From: UBA7477 sp045602925
GTDB lineage: Bacteria > Bacillota > Clostridia > Oscillospirales > Ruminococcaceae
Direction of reading: 5' to 3'
Length of the DNA: 64,000 bases
Assembly: GCA_045602925.1 (NCBI GenBank)
Contig: JAZSCN010000008.1
Coordinates: 62,001-126,000 of the forward strand
Shown here: one piece after another, positions 60,693-64,000 of the stretch
Layout: every line of letters begins with the position of its first letter
Numbering within the stretch: the first letter of the stretch is position 1
Notes under the pieces: generated by a model
The model's input: only the letters and a program-made list of their open reading frames with translations
The model's database searches: none
Told to the model about the DNA's origin: nothing
Program-made: the position numbers and the translations under genes

Positions 60693-62171
60693 ATGAAAAC
60701 AGCATATATAAAATATGATAATACTAAACCTATCAGCAAAATCAACAAAGAAATCTATGGACATTTTTCTGAGCATCTCGGCAGATGTATTTATAATGGA
60801 ATTTTTGTCGGCAAGGATAGTGATATACCAAATACCAATGGTATTAGAAATGATGTTTTAGAAGCACTTAAGGAGATTAAAACTCCTGTTCTTCGCTGGC
60901 CTGGTGGATGCTTTGCTGATGAGTATCATTGGCAGGATGGAATCGGAAAGAACAGAAGCCCGATACTTAATACAAATTGGGGTGGAGTAGTAGAGGATAA
61001 TTCCTTTGGCACTGACGAATTCTTTAATCTCTGCGAATTGCTCGGCTGTGAGCCGTATCTTGCTGGAAACTTAGCTAGTGGAACAGTAAGAGAGCTTGCT
61101 AGCTGGCTTGAGTATATAACCCATTGGGGTGACTCTCCAATGGCTTTAAAGCGTAAAGAGAACGGCAGACAAGAGCCTTGGAAGCTTAAATACTTAGGTA
61201 TCGGAAACGAAAACTGGGGCTGTGGTGGTAATATGCGCCCTGAAGCTTATGTTGATGAATACAGGAGATATGCTTCTTTTGCTAAGAATTATAATAATCA
61301 GGATATGCTGAAAGTTGCCTGTGGCCCTAATTCTGATGATTATGCCTGGACGGAGTCACTTATGCAAAATCTTAAGCCGTGGCACACCGGTGCAATCAGC
61401 CTGCACTATTATACCGTTCCTACGGGTAATTGGGATAAGAAGGGGGCTGCTCTTAACTTTGATGATAAAGAGTATTACCAGACAATCGTTTCTACAATGA
61501 ATATGGACGAGATTATTACTAAGCATACAGCAATTATGGATAAGTATAATCCCGACAACAGCATCCGCCTTATAGTCGATGAGTGGGGCTGCTGGTATGA
61601 TGTTGAAGATGGTACAAACCCGGGCTTTTTATATCAGCAGAATACTATGCGTGATGCGATAGTAGCAGGAATCAATCTCAATATCTTCAATAACCATTCC
61701 AAACGAGTTATGATGGCTAATCTTGCTCAGGTTGTTAATGTTCTTCAATCTGTTATTCTTACAGAAGGTGATAGTATGGTTAAGACACCAACCTGGTATG
61801 TCTTTAAAATGTATCTTGACCATCATGATGCACATCTTGTACGTTCTAGCTGTGCAACACCAATGCTTGACGAATGTGGAAAGACTTTCCCTATGATAAC
61901 AAGTTCTGTATCTGTAAATAACGGTCAGACATTTATAACTCTTACTAACTGTTCACTTAATGAGGATTGTGAACTTCTGCTTGATAGCGAAGCAGATGAT
62001 GAGATTAGCGAGGTTTCAGGTGAGATTATCTGCACAGATATTTCAGCTTATAACGATTTTGATAAGCCTGAAAATGTCTTCATAAATAGCTTTAGTGATT
62101 TTGAAATAGATGGAAGCAAGTTAAAGGTACATTTACCTGCACATAGCGTTGTTTCTTTGAGAATTAAATAA
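60693..62171 (+). CDS. abfA: GH51 alpha-L-arabinofuranosidase
   Basis: Removes arabinose from arabinan or arabinoxylan oligosaccharides. The protein is 492 residues, usual for the family. A TIM barrel with YGHFSEHLGRCIYNGI and RWPGGCFADEYHW at the start; acid/base Glu in GIGNENWGCGG and nucleophile Glu in LIVDEWGCWYD; a C-terminal beta domain to 492. No signal peptide, so cytosolic. SD AGGAG. Confidence 0.95.
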   Translation: MKTAYIKYDNTKPISKINKEIYGHFSEHLGRCIYNGIFVGKDSDIPNTNGIRNDVLEALKEIKTPVLRWPGGCFADEYHWQDGIGKNRSPILNTNWGGVVEDNSFGTDEFFNLCELLGCEPYLAGNLASGTVRELASWLEYITHWGDSPMALKRKENGRQEPWKLKYLGIGNENWGCGGNMRPEAYVDEYRRYASFAKNYNNQDMLKVACGPNSDDYAWTESLMQNLKPWHTGAISLHYYTVPTGNWDKKGAALNFDDKEYYQTIVSTMNMDEIITKHTAIMDKYNPDNSIRLIVDEWGCWYDVEDGTNPGFLYQQNTMRDAIVAGINLNIFNNHSKRVMMANLAQVVNVLQSVILTEGDSMVKTPTWYVFKMYLDHHDAHLVRSSCATPMLDECGKTFPMITSSVSVNNGQTFITLTNCSLNEDCELLLDSEADDEISEVSGEIICTDISAYNDFDKPENVFINSFSDFEIDGSKLKVHLPAHSVVSLRIK

Positions 62172-62422
62172 TGGATAATAAGGCGATTTGTAGGAAGTGT
62201 CTTCTAGATGCTGTCGACGAAAATGAATATGTCAAGAGCGTAAGAGAACACATAGCTAAGCTTCCCAAAGAAAAAAGGGTCAATGATGATGAGTATAAGC
62301 AAAGACTAGAAGTTTGTCTTTGCTGTGATTTTCTTGACAGGGGAACTTGTGAAGTATGTGGCTGTTATGTTGAGTTCAGAGCATTAATTAATGATAAAAA
62401 ATGCCCGAAGAAAAAGTGGTGA
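62171..62422 (+). CDS. Small Cys-rich protein (DUF6171-like)
   Basis: An 83-residue protein with two Cys clusters: ICRKCLL near the N-terminus, and CLCCDFLDRGTCEVCGCYVEF with a final KKCP. Likely binds Zn or an Fe-S cluster. It resembles a small DUF family found in Clostridia (DUF6171); no function is known. The ATG overlaps the GH51 stop by one base, so it is translated with it. Confidence 0.8.
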   Translation: MDNKAICRKCLLDAVDENEYVKSVREHIAKLPKEKRVNDDEYKQRLEVCLCCDFLDRGTCEVCGCYVEFRALINDKKCPKKKW

Positions 62423-62499
62423 ACATAATTTACCTTTAACCTAAATCAGCAAGAAGTCCCTCACCTCTTAGGTGGGGGATGAATCGCGAAACACACGGC

Positions 62500-62528
62500 T
62501 TTGCTTTTGCATTATTTTGTGTTATAAT
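62500..62528 (+). promoter_or_regulatory. Promoter of tnpB
   Basis: TTTGCT, 17 bp, TATAAT, 40 bases upstream of the tnpB ATG at 62569, inside the element. Confidence 0.5.
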
Positions 62529-62568
62529 ATAATCAGACGTAATGTTTAGAAAGGTTGATTATATCAAG

Positions 62569-63704
62569 ATGGCAAACAAAGCAATTAAGTACAGGGTATA
62601 TCCTACAACTGAACAAAGTGTCTTGTTCGCCAAGACCTTCGGTTGTTGCCGTAAGGTTTATAATCTTATGCTTGCCGAGAAAATTGAAACCTACAAAGCT
62701 ACGGGAAAGTTTCCGGTTGTTACACCCGCTAAATATAAGAAAGAATATCCATATTTGAAAGAAGTGGATTCTCTTGCACTTGCAAATAAACAGATGGATT
62801 TGCAGGCTGCATTCCGTAACTGCTTTAGCAAAGTCCGTAAGACCAAAAATGGATTCCCTAAATTCAAGTCTGCAAAGCATAGCCGTAAATCCTATACCAC
62901 AAACAATCAAAAAGGTACGGTTACTATTATTGAAAATGGCATTAAGCTTCCTAAAGTTGGCATTGTTAAAGCAGTTATTCACAGACAGCCTGATGCAGAT
63001 TGGATGATTAAATCTGCTACTGTGTCACAGGAGTCTGATGGAAAATATTATATCTCCATTCTCTTCGAATACAACATGTCCGTTACAAAACATGTGATAG
63101 ACATTGCAAATGCTATCGGCTTAGATTACACTTCTGATGGACTCTACACAGACCATAACGGTAATAAAGGAAACAATCATAAATATTATCGTGAGAGCCA
63201 CAAGAAACTCGCAAAGGAGCATCGCAGACTGTCACGAAAAATAGGTTCCGGCAAGAATGAACCAAAATCAAATAACTACCTGAAGCAGCTAAAAAAGTTA
63301 ATAAAATTCACAGACATATCGCAAATCAGCGTATGGATAATCTGCATAAAAAATCTACTGAGATAGCCAATCAGTATGATGTTGTTTGTGTAGAAAACTT
63401 AAATATGCGCTCTCTAGCTAATAAAGGCTTTGGTAATGGTAAAGCCACTTTGGATAACGGGTACGGCATGTTTTTGAATATGCTAGAATACAAACTTACT
63501 GACAGAGGTAAATATCTTGTCAAAGTTGACAAATGGTTTCCAAGTAGCCAGATTTGTAACTGCTGCGGCACTTTGCATCCTGAGATGAAAGACTTAAAAA
63601 TCCGTAAGATGAACTGCGACTGTGGATGTAATCTTGACAGAGACCAAAATGCAGCGAAAAACATCTTACAGGAAGGCTTGCGACTGTTGAAAGAGTCTGC
63701 ATAA
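62569..63704 (+). pseudogene. tnpB: tnpB with a -1 frameshift at A AAA AAG
   Basis: RNA-guided nuclease of IS605-type elements. The first frame runs MANKAIKYRVYPTTEQ to about codon 243; the remaining 135 codons are in the -1 frame, total about 378 residues, a normal TnpB length. RuvC residues are present: Asp in AIGLDYTSDG, Glu in VVCVENLNM, and Asp in LDRDQNAAKN; the zinc ribbon CNCCG ... CDCGC is complete. The switch falls at AAAAAAG (63291-63297), in register as X XXY YYZ, the slippery heptamer of dnaX and many IS. Loss of one A from a seven-A run is the plain alternative. Confidence 0.82.
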
Positions 63705-63867
63705 AAATAAATATATAGTAGGGATGGAATAGCCCAAACTTATACGCCTGTGGACACTGTGTAAGACATTGTGTTACATGTTATTGTAGCCGATGCAGTG
63801 GTGGTTGAAGCAGGAAGCTCCGACTTCTATAAGTCGGGGTAGTTCACTTAAAACATTGTTATGTTTA
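63705..63867 (+). ncRNA. Candidate omega-RNA (reRNA) scaffold and guide
   Basis: The non-coding tail of the tnpB element, 143 bases with several pairing segments (CCTGTGGACAC / GTGTAAGAC region, CCGACTT hairpin), ends at GTAGTTCAC (63847). In TnpB elements this 3' region is the omega-RNA, and the next 16-20 bases outside the element serve as guide. Here the guide would be 63848-63867, starting TTAAAACATTG. Confidence 0.55.
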
Positions 63868-63879
63868 ACAAATTGTATC

Positions 63880-63908
63880 TTGAAATCCTTTTAGATATGT
63901 GTTAAAAT
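63880..63908 (+). promoter_or_regulatory. Sigma-A promoter of the alcohol dehydrogenase gene
   Basis: TTGAAA, 17 bp, TAAAAT, starting 33 bases downstream of the element end. Confidence 0.65.
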
Positions 63909-63941
63909 AACTACAATATAAAATTTGGAGGTTGATTATTT

Positions 63942-64000
63942 ATGTCAAATCGTTTTGTTCTTAATGAAACTTCATATCATGGTAAGGGTGCTATCGAAAA
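63942..64000 (+). CDS. Iron-containing alcohol dehydrogenase, 5' end only
   Basis: The first 19 codons read MSNRFVLNETSYHGKGAIE, the usual start of iron-dependent alcohol dehydrogenases of the lactaldehyde reductase/butanol dehydrogenase group. GGAGG precedes the ATG. The gene runs off the window. Confidence 0.7.
   Translation, partial: MSNRFVLNETSYHGKGAIE

Larger units (their letters stand above)
62440..63847 (+). mobile_element. IS605/IS200-type element with lone tnpB
   Basis: A TnpB-only element. Left-end hairpin CCCTCACC-TCTTA-GGTGGGGG at 62458-62478; right-end hairpin CTCCGACTT-CTAT-AAGTCGGGG at 63818-63839, followed by the end sequence GTAGTTCAC at 63839-63847. No inverted terminal repeats and no tnpA, so it would need a TnpA from elsewhere. 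The left boundary is approximate. Confidence 0.75.

Noticed and set aside
62440..63847. A TnpA transposase in the IS605-type element
   Set aside because: Only tnpB sequence fills the space between the two end hairpins; no Y1 HUH motif was seen.
1..64000. CRISPR array or prophage
   Set aside because: No regularly spaced repeats were seen, and apart from one recombinase there are no phage structural, lysis or replication genes.

Overview
The window is low-GC DNA from a spore-forming anaerobic Firmicute, most likely a gut Clostridia of the Oscillospiraceae/Ruminococcaceae type. Supporting signs are an alpha/beta small acid-soluble spore protein, two small ferritin-like (possibly spore-coat) proteins, a phosphofructokinase with pyrophosphate-type active-site residues, a 2-hydroxyacyl-CoA-dehydratase-type activase pair, GH9 and GH51 plant-polysaccharide enzymes, and strong SD sites with sigma-A promoters spaced 17 bp. 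The genus is inferred; no rRNA gene is present.

Layout. 0-12.8 kb is housekeeping: pyruvate kinase, a queuosine-precursor transporter queT behind a preQ1-I-like riboswitch, class II aldolase, an unknown membrane protein, an isochorismatase-family hydrolase, tRNA-Ala and tRNA-Ser, lysA plus a HAD phosphatase, a membrane diguanylate cyclase, a glycerophosphodiesterase and a PrsA-like lipoprotein. A promoter-terminator unit at 2129-2284 seems to encode an unassigned small structured RNA.

12.9-36.2 kb is one long exopolysaccharide/capsule operon of the Wzx/Wzy type with a ~150-nt leader. It makes a bacillosamine-type initiating sugar (dehydratase, aminotransferase, GNAT, phosphoglycosyl transferase) and UDP-L-FucNAc (fnlABC with a WbuB-like transferase). 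It also supplies UDP-glucuronate/galacturonate (ugd and a 4-epimerase), three GT4 transferases, an EpsG-like polymerase, a flippase and an acyltransferase-3. In its AT-rich core, two ATP-grasp genes (one with an in-frame stop) sit beside an octopine/nopaline-dehydrogenase-family gene. This suggests an opine-type amino-acid decoration of the polysaccharide and is the most interesting possible new system here.

36.2-43.1 kb holds a MATE transporter and a GH9 enzyme without a signal peptide, divergent from an AraC regulator, then a spore protein, two unknowns and an Mrp-type Fe-S carrier ATPase. 43.0-44.7 kb is a small island: a tyrosine recombinase and an rmlB scrap, bounded by two terminator hairpins with identical 13-bp stems that look like recombination sites. 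44.7-48.9 kb is a split activase/dehydratase pair, followed by rnpB (RNase P RNA).

49.5-64 kb carries a PepV-like dipeptidase, tyrA, PPi-type PFK, a cation-diffusion facilitator, a feoA-feoB-Cys-rich peptide operon with palindromic operators, a two-component/ABC exporter operon, a GH51 arabinofuranosidase with a Cys-rich partner, a TnpB element with a broken or frameshifted tnpB and a 3' omega-RNA-like region, and the start of an iron-containing alcohol dehydrogenase.
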